From the NCBI RefSeq assembly GCF_001435975.1, contig NZ_AYYR01000117.1:34885-79536 (forward strand): a stretch of DNA of 44,652 bases, written 5' to 3'. The notes below the pieces were generated by a model. It did no database searches and was not told where the DNA came from. It saw only the letters and a program-made list of their open reading frames with translations. Origin of the DNA: Secundilactobacillus collinoides DSM 20515 = JCM 1123 (GTDB lineage: Bacteria; Bacillota; Bacilli; Lactobacillales; Lactobacillaceae). Shown one piece after another: positions 17,976 to 25,734 of the stretch (positions are counted from its first letter, which is position 1; every line of letters starts with the position of its first letter). The position numbers and the translations under genes are program-made.

Positions 17976-18932
17976 CTATTTATTCCAAAGGAATTTGTAC
18001 AATTGTTCGCGCACCTCTGTATTGTCATTATGCAGACCATAGTGGGAGGCATCGTAACTGGTGATCATCTTTTCTCGGTAACTTGCCACGCGGCTGCCGA
18101 TCAGGTATGCCAGTGATTCACTTGAGATGTTGGTGACCGTCCCATCGGAGTTTGTGCCGTTTTTCAGGTTACCGTACATGTTGAGCACGTGCGCCGATGA
18201 CGGAAATTCGTTACGTTTTGCCAACAGAAGTCGGTATTCCGGATGGATGATCCGCGGTTTGCCAGTTGCTGTGAGCCTGTTCAAGTTTGGCGTGTCATCC
18301 CACAGCTTTAAGATGCTGTTAGATACCCGACCTATCCAGCGGATCTTTCGAGCGGTGATAATGCCGTCAAATGGACCTGCAAGGGTGACCAGCTTATCGA
18401 GTTTTGGCTGATTGCTGTCGTGACTGTAGTACTCTTCATAGTAGACCGCGGCGTAAGCGCCCATGGAGTGGCCAATCATGTTGTATTCCGTGACGTCATA
18501 CTTTGTTTTAAGGGTCGTCAGGACATTTTTGATCCATTTTGCATCCTGAACCTCACCAGCTACGTTATTGTTGAACCGTACTAAAATGATTGGATTAGGT
18601 TTGTTTTTCAGCGTCCCGCGAGTGGTGACTTCGCCGTTTGCTTTAACATGCACAACAAGTCCCCATTGTGCATAGCCCTTTTTCACAGCCTCTTTCATCA
18701 TTGGTATTTCCGATTTAAATGAGCCGCCAACGCCATGAATCAAAATTGTTGGCACGTTAACTTTAGCGGAAACCGTATTAGCTGTTTGATGTTTAGTTTG
18801 ATGTGATTTTCGAGTAACGGATGGCTGTGAGCTGGTTTTTGCCGAATTGGTGGCCAGCTTAACTCCGAAGCCGAGCAAGATCCCTGCGACTAGCATGATA
18901 GTCAGAGAGAGTTTTATAAGGCGCTTCGACAT
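17976..18932 (-). CDS. Cell-surface alpha/beta hydrolase (DUF915 family)
   Basis: 318-residue hydrolase with an N-terminal signal or anchor segment (residues 5-28, LIKLSLTIMLVAGILLGFGV) and then a Ser/Thr/Lys linker, so the enzyme faces outside. The catalytic elements fit the DUF915 alpha/beta hydrolases of lactic acid bacteria: oxyanion-hole region ILIHGVGGS near residue 65, nucleophile GHSMGAY near residue 155, and a terminal His in DASHYGLHND near residue 298. Likely an esterase-type activity on an unknown extracellular substrate. AAGGAG precedes the ATG. It converges on tetR and shares its terminator. Confidence 0.88.
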   Translation of the reverse strand: MSKRLIKLSLTIMLVAGILLGFGVKLATNSAKTSSQPSVTRKSHQTKHQTANTVSAKVNVPTILIHGVGGSFKSEIPMMKEAVKKGYAQWGLVVHVKANGEVTTRGTLKNKPNPIILVRFNNNVAGEVQDAKWIKNVLTTLKTKYDVTEYNMIGHSMGAYAAVYYEEYYSHDSNQPKLDKLVTLAGPFDGIITARKIRWIGRVSNSILKLWDDTPNLNRLTATGKPRIIHPEYRLLLAKRNEFPSSAHVLNMYGNLKNGTNSDGTVTNISSESLAYLIGSRVASYREKMITSYDASHYGLHNDNTEVREQLYKFLWNK

Positions 18933-19371
18933 AGTTGTTTTCTCCTTACCATGAAAGTTTAATCTAATAGTTTAGTATTCCAATGTTTGTGAGAGTTTTC
19001 AAGGAAAGGGTGTTATCTTAAGGATTTTATTGATTTTTTGTTAGTTGCGGTTTAATTATGTAGAAAGAGCGTAGCGCAAAACTTTTAAGGAGCGGGCCAG
19101 AAACAACGCTGTGTGGAAAAAAACTGAGCTTGATTTTTCTGTCCAGAATTGTGCCTGTGGCCCCTATCGTGCAAAATTCGTTTCGGTAATGAGCACAGGT
19201 GAACATGGTGGAACCTTCACAAAGACAAAGGGTACCTGAAGCGTTGCTGCTGCAGTCCGACATTTTCCTTGCGAAATTCGTTTTCACATGGTTCCTGAAA
19301 AAATTATCATCATCAAAAATTGACCAATTCCAGGAGGAAACAGGGGGACAAAAGGTGGTTTCACATTCAAA
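18933..19371. other. Long intergenic stretch without a recognisable gene
   Basis: About 440 bases. The open frames here (19027-19392 minus, 19199-19462 plus) give Cys/Phe/Ser-rich translations with no ribosome binding site or family resemblance and look spurious. A loose direct repeat of the type GCAAAATTCGTTTC (about 19170) and GCGAAATTCGTTTTC (about 19272) is present. A GGTGGAACC at about 19206 recalls a T-box core, but no leader structure or downstream gene accompanies it. Could be a gene remnant. Confidence 0.4.
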
Positions 19372-19440
19372 ACATAAGGCACGCCAGATCAAAACTCCAA
19401 TTTGGAATTTTGGACTAGCGTGCCTTATGTGCCCAGTGGG
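19372..19440. terminator. Long imperfect hairpin downstream of ackA
   Basis: Outer arms ACATAAGGCACGC (19372-19384) and GCGTGCCTTATGT (19428-19440) pair perfectly. The interior continues as an imperfect stem centred on CCAATTTGG. It lies 83 bases past the ackA stop and is a candidate terminator, though the following U-tract on the minus strand is short (TTTT). A structurally similar hairpin occurs at 21031-21087. Confidence 0.6.
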
Positions 19441-19522
19441 CAGCTGCTTGTTACAAGTTTAGAATAAAGAAATTAGATGTGATGAAGGGTGGTTCATTCT
19501 CAAAAAGATTATACTTCATACT

Positions 19523-20725
19523 TTAATATTTACTGTGCGGTGTCGTCAATCTAGTCACATCCCGAACAATTTCCAGCTCTTCATTTGTCGGTACGACCAT
19601 GACTTTCACCTTGGCACCATCTGGACTAATGATGGTTTCCTTACCGCGAACTTGATTCTTGTCGTGATCGATGTTGACGCCGAAGACGCCGATCTGGTTA
19701 GCAATCCGTTCGCGCATACCGATCCCATTTTCACCTGAACCGGCCGTGAAGACTAAGGCGTCCAAACCGTTTAATTCAGCGACATAACTGCCGATGTAAC
19801 GAACGACTCGGTTGGCGAACATGTCGAGGGCTAACTTTGCTTTCGGATTCTTATCTTCAGCCTCTTCCAGGTCCCGTTGATCTGGGGAGAGTTCAGAAAC
19901 ACCTAAAAGTCCTGATTTTTTGTTCAAAATATCAGTCATTTCGCTGATACTGATACCGAGCTTTTTGGTCAGGAATGTCACTAGGGAGGCATCAATGTCA
20001 CCAGAACGGGTTCCCATCATGACACCTGCCAGCGGGGTAAAGCCCATTGAGGTGTCGATAACTTTGCCGTGATCAAAAGCGGTGACAGATGACCCAGAGC
20101 CCAAATGCAACGTGATCAGTTTGAGATCCTGCAATGGTTTACCCAAAATTTCGGCAGTCCGTTCAGCAACATACCGGTGGCTCGTTCCATGGGCACCATA
20201 TTTACGGGCACCAAAGTCTTTGTAATATTGGTATGGAATCGGGTACATATAGTTGACCTTAGGCATGTCCGTGTATAACGACGTGTCGAATACGGCAACT
20301 TGATGCGCATTTGGCAACAAAGTTTGGAAAATTTCGATATATTGCGCTTGAATCGGGTTGTGTAAGGGGGCATATTCAGCTAAATCTTTGATTTGTTGCA
20401 GCGTTTCGTCGGTAATCACAGCGGAATCAGAGAAAATTTCCCCACCAGCAACAACACGGTGACCGATGCCAGTAATCTCATGTAAATGTTTCACGATGCC
20501 TGAATCTTTTAAGTGAGACAGCACCATGGCTGCGGCCAGACGATAAGTAATGTTGTCTTCGACCTTCTTGTATTTTTCAGCGCCAGGTCGCTTAACGGTA
20601 AAAATGGACCCCGGGAGATTCAAGCGATCGACGAGGCCGGATGCGATAACGGTCTCATCAGGCATTGAAAACAGTTTCCATTTTAATGTTGAACTTCCTG
20701 CGTTGATTGCTAATGTTTTTGTCAT
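19523..20725 (-). CDS. ackA: Acetate kinase
   Basis: Catalyses acetyl phosphate + ADP to acetate + ATP, the ATP-yielding last step of acetate formation, for example after phosphoketolase cleavage of pentoses. 400 residues, the standard length. It opens with the ASKHA phosphate motif NAGSSTLKWKLF; VGHRVVAGGE, the GAHGTSHRYV segment and GSGSSVTAF are the acetate kinase signatures, and AGVMMGTRSGDID follows. I chose the ATG at 20725, preceded by AAGGTGGGAG; the longer in-frame upstream start is rejected. The promoter and a perfect cre box lie 36-64 bases upstream, so the gene responds to carbon status. It is monocistronic. Confidence 0.97.
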   Translation of the reverse strand: MTKTLAINAGSSTLKWKLFSMPDETVIASGLVDRLNLPGSIFTVKRPGAEKYKKVEDNITYRLAAAMVLSHLKDSGIVKHLHEITGIGHRVVAGGEIFSDSAVITDETLQQIKDLAEYAPLHNPIQAQYIEIFQTLLPNAHQVAVFDTSLYTDMPKVNYMYPIPYQYYKDFGARKYGAHGTSHRYVAERTAEILGKPLQDLKLITLHLGSGSSVTAFDHGKVIDTSMGFTPLAGVMMGTRSGDIDASLVTFLTKKLGISISEMTDILNKKSGLLGVSELSPDQRDLEEAEDKNPKAKLALDMFANRVVRYIGSYVAELNGLDALVFTAGSGENGIGMRERIANQIGVFGVNIDHDKNQVRGKETIISPDGAKVKVMVVPTNEELEIVRDVTRLTTPHSKY

Positions 20726-20760
20726 GGTTAACTCCCACCTTAATTTTGTCGTATGGTTCA

Positions 20761-20789
20761 AGTCTAACGAAGAATGTAACCGTTTTCAA
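20761..20789 (-). promoter_or_regulatory. ackA promoter (TTGAAA-17-TAGACT)
   Basis: On the minus strand TTGAAA (20784-20789) and TAGACT (20761-20766) are 17 bases apart, 36 bases before the ackA start codon. Confidence 0.75.
20775..20788 (-). promoter_or_regulatory. cre box overlapping the ackA -35
   Basis: TGAAAACGGTTACA on the minus strand fits TGWNANCGNTNWCA perfectly and covers the -35 hexamer and adjacent spacer of the ackA promoter. In B. subtilis the ackA cre lies upstream of the promoter and activates; here the position predicts repression instead. Confidence 0.85.
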
Positions 20790-21030
20790 TAATTTTCACC
20801 GAAACTTCATTAATTATTTTAGTCACATGCCCATTGCCTTACCGACCCATTTTGGTTATGTCACCTGGAAAGTACGCACAAAGACGGGCACCCCGAATGA
20901 TTCAGCTCTGTTTCCTTGGGGCAAAGTTGCTTCGACAACAGTCTCAATCTTGCAAAAATGATTCGCTGGCCTAGCAAGAATTACTGAGGTCACATACCTG
21001 ACTAGCTCTAGAAAATCAGATTTCTCCCAA
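20790..21030. other. Intergenic upstream of ackA, no gene seen
   Basis: About 240 bases between the ackA promoter and the hairpin at 21031. No frame with a ribosome binding site and no strong repeat was found. Confidence 0.45.
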
Positions 21031-21087
21031 AATATGAGCGACCCCCTCTAAAAACCCAATTTGGCTTTTCAAAGGGAGTCGCATATT
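21031..21087. terminator. Long imperfect hairpin downstream of the 135-residue secreted protein gene
   Basis: AATATGAGCGACCCCCT (from 21031) pairs imperfectly with AGGGAGTCGCATATT (ending 21087); the centre reads AAACCCAATTTGGCTTTT. It lies past the stop of the minus-strand gene at 21201. Its layout (GC-rich arm, A-run, CCAATTTGG centre, T-run, arm) resembles the hairpin at 19372-19440. Confidence 0.6.
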
Positions 21088-21200
21088 GTGCCAGTGATGG
21101 CTGTTTGTCGCATGTTGAGGCGACATAAAATGACTGAAACTGTCATTCTTACGTTATTGATCGACGGATGACAGTTTTGCCTTAACAGCAGTTTACTTGT

Positions 21201-21608
21201 TTAAATAAAGTGGGGCGCGTTTGACGACGAAATGCCGCCGCTAAATGTGACCGCGTTATTGCCATCGTAGGCGCGGACAGAGTATTTGCCTGGTGTAACT
21301 TTGATGGCCGTGGCAACGTGGCCATTTTTTACCCGATAGGTTTTATAGACTTTGCCGTAGCGAAAAATCTTATAGGTAAACGTCTTTGTGCTGGTCACCT
21401 GATTTTCATCGTACGCCGTCAAAACAACGTGCAGTTTTTTGGTTGGTCGGACAGTAATCCGGCGTGTCGATTGTGACGTTGTCCCTTTCTGAATGGCAGA
21501 TGTCAGGCGAACAGCCGCAAAGACTGCGTGCGCTTGGCCAACGGTCCAGATACAGGCCACGGTCATAAAGCTCACGATAATACCGATAATTTTCGCTTTC
21601 TTAGTCAT
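21201..21608 (-). CDS. Small secreted protein of unknown function
   Basis: 135 residues. A Sec signal peptide covers about residues 1-33 (KK, hydrophobic core IIGIIVSFMTVACIW, AxA sites at AHA or FAA). The mature part of about 100 residues is basic and beta-rich (KLHVVLTAYDENQVTSTKTF, then YRVKNGHVATAIKV). The GKYSVRAYDGNNAVTFSG end recalls small immunoglobulin-like or carbohydrate-binding folds, but I do not recognise a family. No lipobox or sortase motif, so it is released or charge-bound to the wall. GAGGAGG lies 5 bases before the ATG, a strong ribosome binding site. It stands alone, followed by the hairpin at 21031. Confidence 0.7.
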   Translation of the reverse strand: MTKKAKIIGIIVSFMTVACIWTVGQAHAVFAAVRLTSAIQKGTTSQSTRRITVRPTKKLHVVLTAYDENQVTSTKTFTYKIFRYGKVYKTYRVKNGHVATAIKVTPGKYSVRAYDGNNAVTFSGGISSSNAPHFI

Positions 21609-21928
21609 AAAATCCTCCTCGTAATGTTAGTGCTTAGCATAAACGAGGGGCATTAATGGGCCGTAACGATGCCGTTACAGTTGTATGAAGAATCATTACA
21701 AAGTGTGTCATATTTTTCAGTGCGTTTTTGGATCCCACACCGCTTATCTCATGAGGCACCAAAAATAAAGGCGCGTTTTTCGCTAATTTACAATTAGGAT
21801 CAAGCGACACGAGGCCAATTTTCTATATTTGTGCCACATAGGTGTAACAGCTCGCAATTTGGCATTGTATCGAGCTGGCCAATACTTTGAAATTGTCATG
21901 GTATCGAAATTTGGATAGGTGACACGCG
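21609..21928. other. Intergenic, short dyads only
   Basis: About 320 bases. GTAACG/CGTTAC (21663-21678) and CAGCTCG/CGAGCTG (about 21849-21878) are the only dyads seen; the second may weakly terminate the phosphatase transcript coming from the right. No gene recognised. Confidence 0.45.
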
Positions 21929-22582
21929 TTATTGGTTATAAGATTCAAACACAGCTTGATCATCATCGATACTCAACTGGCTAACACCCCCGTTGATTGG
22001 GTAGTTGTCCGTTGTATCAACGCCCAGATAGTCGGCCATGGTCCGAATTAAGGTACCGTGGGAGATGACGAGGATGTTTTCACCGGGTTCGCAATGGTCA
22101 CGTAATTGCTGAAACGCCGCTTTTAATCGGGCGATGACTTGGTCGTAGGTCTCGGCCACGTGGGATGGATCAGCTTTGTTCATAGCGTTGCGAACTTCTT
22201 CTTGACCACCGATGTCCATGAGGTCTTTTTGTGAATGTTTTCCATAAGGCGCCGCAATACCGGCCCAGATGTCGTCGGAATTGAGTCCTTCAAAAAAGCC
22301 AAAGTTTACTTCCCAAAATTCTGGGAGATCAGCTGCTTCTTTGAGGTTTGATTGTAGCTGGTTAGTAATTAAATTACGAGTATTGACGGCACGGCCTAAG
22401 TCAGAAGAAAAGGCCCGGTCAAACGAAATGTCGCTGAGCTTATCAGCAGCTTGTTGCGCCTGTTCGATCCCTTCTTCGGTCAAGTCTGAGTCGATCCAAC
22501 CCTGCATTCGGTTGTAACTATTCAGCAGGGTACTGCCATGACGAACTAAGTAAACGGTAAATGTGTTATCCATGTTGTCCAT
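21929..22582 (-). CDS. Histidine phosphatase (phosphoglycerate mutase-like)
   Basis: 217-residue cytosolic member of the histidine phosphatase superfamily. The phospho-acceptor motif LVRHGSTLLN is at residues 12-21, a DLTEEGIEQAQ segment follows, AFSSDLGRAVNT supplies the second Arg, and the second catalytic His is in VISHGTLIRTM near residue 174. Many lactobacilli carry several such broad-specificity phosphatases; the natural substrate cannot be told. It is probably not a glycolytic mutase, as the motif environment is that of the GpmB/CobC-type phosphatases. The ATG at 22582 follows AAAGAGGC. Divergent from the nitrilase-family gene, 132 bases away. Confidence 0.88.
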   Translation of the reverse strand: MDNMDNTFTVYLVRHGSTLLNSYNRMQGWIDSDLTEEGIEQAQQAADKLSDISFDRAFSSDLGRAVNTRNLITNQLQSNLKEAADLPEFWEVNFGFFEGLNSDDIWAGIAAPYGKHSQKDLMDIGGQEEVRNAMNKADPSHVAETYDQVIARLKAAFQQLRDHCEPGENILVISHGTLIRTMADYLGVDTTDNYPINGGVSQLSIDDDQAVFESYNQ

Positions 22583-22714
22583 TTAAGTGCCTCTTTTCTC
22601 AATAAATTAAGGTTATCTTTATTTTGCTTGAAATCGGTACCAAAATCAAACCTTTGTCTGTAAAAAAATGGGGGAAAGTCCTATACTAATCTTAAAAAAT
22701 TAGAAGGTGTTTGT

Positions 22715-23500
22715 TTGAAGCTAACAGTCTCATTAGCTCAGATTGATATTGCATTTGGGCAACCAGCAAAGAATTTCGCGAAAATAGAACAATTTGTTAA
22801 ACAGGCGGCTGACCAAAAAGCCGATATGGTCATCTTTCCAGAAATGTGGAATACTGGCTATGATCTGATTCGTCTGGCCGACATTGCCGACGCGAACGGT
22901 GATCAAACGAAACACGTATTAGCTGCCTTAGCACGTAAGTATAACATAATGGTTCACGGTGGTTCAGTGTCGACTAAACGTGATGGTAAATTTTATAATT
23001 CCACGTATATTTTCGATAAGGATGGTACCGAGATTGCCAACTACGATAAGGTGCACCTATTTGGATTAATGGCGGAGGATGATTACCTGACTGCCGGCAA
23101 TCGCAAAGACCGCTTTGAAATTAACGGTGTTGCAGCGACCAGTGTGATCTGTTACGATATTCGGTTCCCTGAATGGTTGCGGACGCAAAGTTTGACAGAT
23201 AGCCGAATCATTTTTGTCCCAGCAGAGTGGCCAACACCGCGTTTGGAACAATGGCGCAAATTACTGGCTGCACGCGCAATCGAAAACCAGTCGTTCGTGG
23301 TCGGCGTAAACCGCGTGGGCAGTGACCCGGACAATCGCTTTGGCGGCAGTTCGGTCGTTTATGACCCGCTTGGCAAGGAATTGTTGCGTCTGAACGACCG
23401 TGAACAGCTGCAGACCATCACGTTTGATAGTTCACAGACGGATAAGGTTCGCGGCAGCATGCCGGTATTTGAAGATCGGCGGCCGGATCTGTACGAATAA
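22715..23500 (+). CDS. Carbon-nitrogen hydrolase (nitrilase superfamily, omega-amidase-like)
   Basis: 261 residues, the usual length of a single-domain nitrilase-superfamily amidase. The Glu-Lys-Cys triad is complete: Glu in FPEMWNTGYD near residue 43, Lys in YDKVHLFG near residue 110, Cys in SVICYDIRFPEW near residue 146. Closest in style to omega-amidases (YafV/Nit2 type), which hydrolyse alpha-ketoglutaramate or alpha-ketosuccinamate, including the 2-oxo amide by-products of methionine-salvage transamination. The TTG start at 22715 is supported by AAGGTG 5 bases upstream and by the family's usual first residues. A TATACT at 22682-22687 could be its -10 box. luxS follows after 158 bases. 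Confidence 0.88.
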   Translation: MKLTVSLAQIDIAFGQPAKNFAKIEQFVKQAADQKADMVIFPEMWNTGYDLIRLADIADANGDQTKHVLAALARKYNIMVHGGSVSTKRDGKFYNSTYIFDKDGTEIANYDKVHLFGLMAEDDYLTAGNRKDRFEINGVAATSVICYDIRFPEWLRTQSLTDSRIIFVPAEWPTPRLEQWRKLLAARAIENQSFVVGVNRVGSDPDNRFGGSSVVYDPLGKELLRLNDREQLQTITFDSSQTDKVRGSMPVFEDRRPDLYE

Positions 23501-23591
23501 TGCGAATACGGGAAAGGGCGAGCCTATTCAGTGTAGTGAGTGCACCTAAAAACAAGCTTAAAGCGAGCACGTCTCGCCTTGAGGACTATCG

Positions 23592-23600
23592 TGTTATAAT
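23592..23600 (+). promoter_or_regulatory. Extended -10 promoter of luxS
   Basis: TGTTATAAT (23592-23600) is an extended -10 element 59 bases before the luxS ATG; no clear -35 is visible, as is usual for extended -10 promoters. A GCGAG/CTCGC dyad lies just upstream (about 23563-23577). Confidence 0.55.
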
Positions 23601-23658
23601 TGACGGTATTAAAAGCGGTCGATGAGGCTGCGAAATTTGATGAGGAGGACTCTGCTAC

Positions 23659-24135
23659 ATGGCAAAAGTAGAAAGTTTCGAATTGGATCATACAAAGGTA
23701 AAGGCACCCTATGTGCGGTTAATTACGGTTGAAAAGGGCCCCAGCGGCGATGAAATTTCTAACTTTGATTTACGGTTAGTTCAACCGAACCAAAATGCGA
23801 TTCCTACGGCGGGCTTGCACACCATCGAACATTTACTAGCTGGCTTGCTGCGTGACCGGTTGGATGGTGTAATCGACTGCTCACCATTTGGTTGCCGGAC
23901 CGGCTTTCATTTGATCACCTGGGGCACCCCGTCAACAACGGAAGTGGCCAAGGCGCTGAAGAGTTCGTTGGAACAAATTGCCAACGATATCAAGTGGGAA
24001 GACGTTCCTGGGACCACTATCGAATCATGCGGGAACTATAAGGACCACTCACTGTTCTCAGCAAAGGAATGGTCAAAATTGATCGTTAGTCAGGGCATCA
24101 GTGACGATCCATTCGTGCGCAACGTGGTGGACTAA
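23659..24135 (+). CDS. luxS: S-ribosylhomocysteine lyase, AI-2 synthase
   Basis: Cleaves S-ribosylhomocysteine to homocysteine and 4,5-dihydroxypentane-2,3-dione, the precursor of autoinducer-2, and so recycles the methyl-donor by-product towards methionine. 158 residues, full length. Metal ligands His54 and His58 with catalytic Glu57 are in HTIEH; the catalytic Cys is in [10 protein letters not shown] (residue 79); a further Cys in [12 protein letters not shown] is the third metal ligand. GAGGAGG precedes the ATG by 10 bases. Its own promoter and terminator suggest a single-gene transcript; no T-box or SAM riboswitch is seen. Confidence 0.97.
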   Translation: MAKVESFELDHTKVKAPYVRLITVEKGPSGDEISNFDLRLVQPNQNAIPTAGLHTIEHLLAGLLRDRLDGVIDCSPFGCRTGFHLITWGTPSTTEVAKALKSSLEQIANDIKWEDVPGTTIESCGNYKDHSLFSAKEWSKLIVSQGISDDPFVRNVVD

Positions 24136-24166
24136 TTTAATCGCATACGAACAACTCTTGTGAAAC

Positions 24167-24210
24167 AAAATAACCCGTTATCGCCTTTGTGGCGGTAGCG
24201 GGCTATTTTT
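24167..24210 (+). terminator. luxS terminator
   Basis: AATAACCCGTTATCGCC pairs imperfectly with GGCGGTAGCGGGCTATT across a TTTGT loop, followed by TTT. Confidence 0.85.
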
Positions 24211-24265
24211 GTTGGGCGAGGTTCACGGTGCAGTTAGTGGTCGCAAGTGATGGTTCCGGAATAAG

Positions 24266-24305
24266 AAAAATCCCGGTCGCACTCTGGTGTGCAGACCGGG
24301 ATTTT
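24266..24305 (-). terminator. padR terminator
   Basis: On the minus strand AAAATCCCGGTC pairs with GACCGGGATTTTT (with one mismatch further in) and ends in a T-run; it follows the padR stop directly. Confidence 0.85.
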
Positions 24306-24306
24306 G

Positions 24307-24849
24307 TTATAGTGCTTCAAGCAATTTTTGCAGCCATAAGACATAGTTCGTTTCACGTTCAATTCCCCGTGAGAGGGTAAGGTAGTGACCATAGTGCGAA
24401 TCAATGTCTGATGGTGTTTGAAAAACGGTTGTCTTGCGGCCTTTGAGGTAGACGACGCGGTCCTGACTGATGGCCAGTTGCTGCGTTAAAAGTGGTCGCA
24501 GAAGCTCGCTGTCCTTTGTTTTGATAAAAAACAATTTAAGCGGAAATAGGTCGCTGTCCTTGGCGGTTAACGGTTCGCGTAACCAGTCGAGCAGGACCGT
24601 GTGCCCCGCTTCAGTGAGGGCGTAGTAGGTCTGATTTCGGTTTGCTTCAGGTTGGGACGCGGGGGTCACAATTTGAATCCAATCGTCATCGACCATGCGT
24701 TGTAATTCCGGATAAATCTGGCTATGTGACGCCGTCCAGAAATCACTGATCTCATGTTTGAATTCCTGAACCATTTGATAGCCGGAAAGCTGTTCTTTGT
24801 CGTTGATCAATCCCAGTAGTACGTAGGGTAAAGTTCGTTTTTTTGGCAT
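24307..24849 (-). CDS. padR: PadR-family repressor of phenolic acid decarboxylase
   Basis: 180-residue regulator. The N-terminal winged helix (residues 5-85) has the PadR signature: LPYVLLGLINDKEQLSGYQMVQEF, then SHSQIYPELQRMVDDDWI and TYYALTEAGHTVL. The C-terminal helical domain is of the Vir_act_alpha_C type and mediates dimerisation. In related bacteria PadR represses padA/padC and is released by p-coumaric or ferulic acid. Here it lies 79 bases downstream of padA in the same direction, and a paired dyad operator lies in the padA promoter. GGAGCG is the ribosome binding site. Autoregulation through a shared transcript is likely. Confidence 0.93.
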   Translation of the reverse strand: MPKKRTLPYVLLGLINDKEQLSGYQMVQEFKHEISDFWTASHSQIYPELQRMVDDDWIQIVTPASQPEANRNQTYYALTEAGHTVLLDWLREPLTAKDSDLFPLKLFFIKTKDSELLRPLLTQQLAISQDRVVYLKGRKTTVFQTPSDIDSHYGHYLTLSRGIERETNYVLWLQKLLEAL

Positions 24850-24928
24850 CGTAATCGCTCCAATTTCTCGTTACGCTTATTATGCCATTTTTTACGGTAA
24901 CTTTGAAGCGTTCAAGTGGTGTGAAAGA

Positions 24929-25465
24929 TTATTTGCTAACGCGCTTGTAATCAGCATCGAAGTAACGACCCTCGCGAATGTCGTTGGTAATACCATCGTA
25001 AGGCGCCTCAGAGATAACGTCCTCATTGTTTTGACCAGCATCGCCCATGTAGGTGATGTGCGCAAATTCAGGCACAACCAGCTTTGGATAAGTGTCATAC
25101 TTCTCACGTGATTCTTCCATCAGATCAATGTGTTCATTTTGAAAAGTGACCGTAATTTCTGGGTGTTCTTCGACCCACTTGGGGAAGAAAATAGTCCCGT
25201 TCAGCTTCTTTTCGTTTGGCACGAAATCCAGCGCAACGTCAGTGCCAGTTGGTTCAGTCCAGGCTACCTTGTAGATGCCTTCGGTCAGCATAACAATGTT
25301 GGCTTCCTGATCCTTGACCCACCGGCCAGCAACCATGCCGCCGTGGATCCGGTAATCAACGGTATGGTCATTTTTTGCATACCATTCGTATTCCCAGCCG
25401 TTATCGTACGTGTAGATGAAGTGAGTGCCGAGAAAATCGTCAAGTGTTTTGAATGTTTTTGTCAT
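24929..25465 (-). CDS. padA: Phenolic acid decarboxylase
   Basis: Cofactor-free decarboxylase converting p-coumaric, ferulic and caffeic acids to 4-vinyl phenols, a detoxification of plant hydroxycinnamates. 178 residues. The catalytic residues described for the Lactobacillus plantarum enzyme fall at the same positions: Tyr18 and Tyr20 ([12 protein letters not shown]), Arg48 (VAGRW) and Glu71 (AWTE). AAGGAAG precedes the ATG at 25465. The promoter has two dyads that overlap the core elements, so expression should be tightly repressed by the downstream PadR until substrate appears. It fits the plant-substrate theme of the xyl and beta-glucoside genes. Confidence 0.97.
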   Translation of the reverse strand: MTKTFKTLDDFLGTHFIYTYDNGWEYEWYAKNDHTVDYRIHGGMVAGRWVKDQEANIVMLTEGIYKVAWTEPTGTDVALDFVPNEKKLNGTIFFPKWVEEHPEITVTFQNEHIDLMEESREKYDTYPKLVVPEFAHITYMGDAGQNNEDVISEAPYDGITNDIREGRYFDADYKRVSK

Positions 25466-25500
25466 ATTTAAGACTTCCTTTTTCTTTGATTATTTTATAT

Positions 25501-25548
25501 GTCGTTATCGACACTGGTTACTATACGTCGTTATCGACTGGTAGTCAA
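25501..25548 (-). promoter_or_regulatory. padA promoter with two dyad operators
   Basis: On the minus strand TTGACT (25543-25548), 17 bases, TATAGT (25520-25525). Two copies of GTCGTTATCGAC (25501-25512 and 25527-25538, 26 bases apart) form GTCG-4-CGAC dyads; one fills the -35/-10 spacer and the other follows the -10. The first, with its flanks, is close to the ATGT-8-ACAT form reported for PadR sites. Confidence 0.8.
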
Positions 25549-25655
25549 GGAATAGGGTTAAAATAATCAAATTTTCAATTATTTTCAAAAAAGAAAAACG
25601 TTCATGAATTGCTTAATATCAGCTTTTTATTTACGTCAAATAACAGATCACATTT

Positions 25656-25692
25656 AAAAAGATGTTGACAAAAAAATGAGAAGTACTAGTAT
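25656..25692 (+). promoter_or_regulatory. Promoter of the rightward T-box operon
   Basis: TTGACA (25665-25670), 16 bases, TAGTAT (25687-25692). The 15 bases AAAAAGATGTTGACA (25656-25670) are identical to those at the leftward T-box promoter. The region 25549-25655 is AT-rich with no gene. Confidence 0.7.
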
Positions 25693-25734
25693 GAGTTTAT
25701 AAATTTACTAATTAAATTTTAATAAAAACATCTT

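Noticed and set aside
19200-19215. GGTGGAACC as a third T-box core
   Set aside because: No stem I, specifier loop, terminator or downstream gene on that strand.
19027-19392. Open frame of 121 codons on the minus strand
   Set aside because: Cys/Ser/Phe-rich translation without family resemblance, no ribosome binding site, and it overlaps the hairpin downstream of ackA.
19199-19462. Open frame of 87 codons on the plus strand
   Set aside because: Runs through the ackA downstream hairpin; no plausible start signal or conserved motif.
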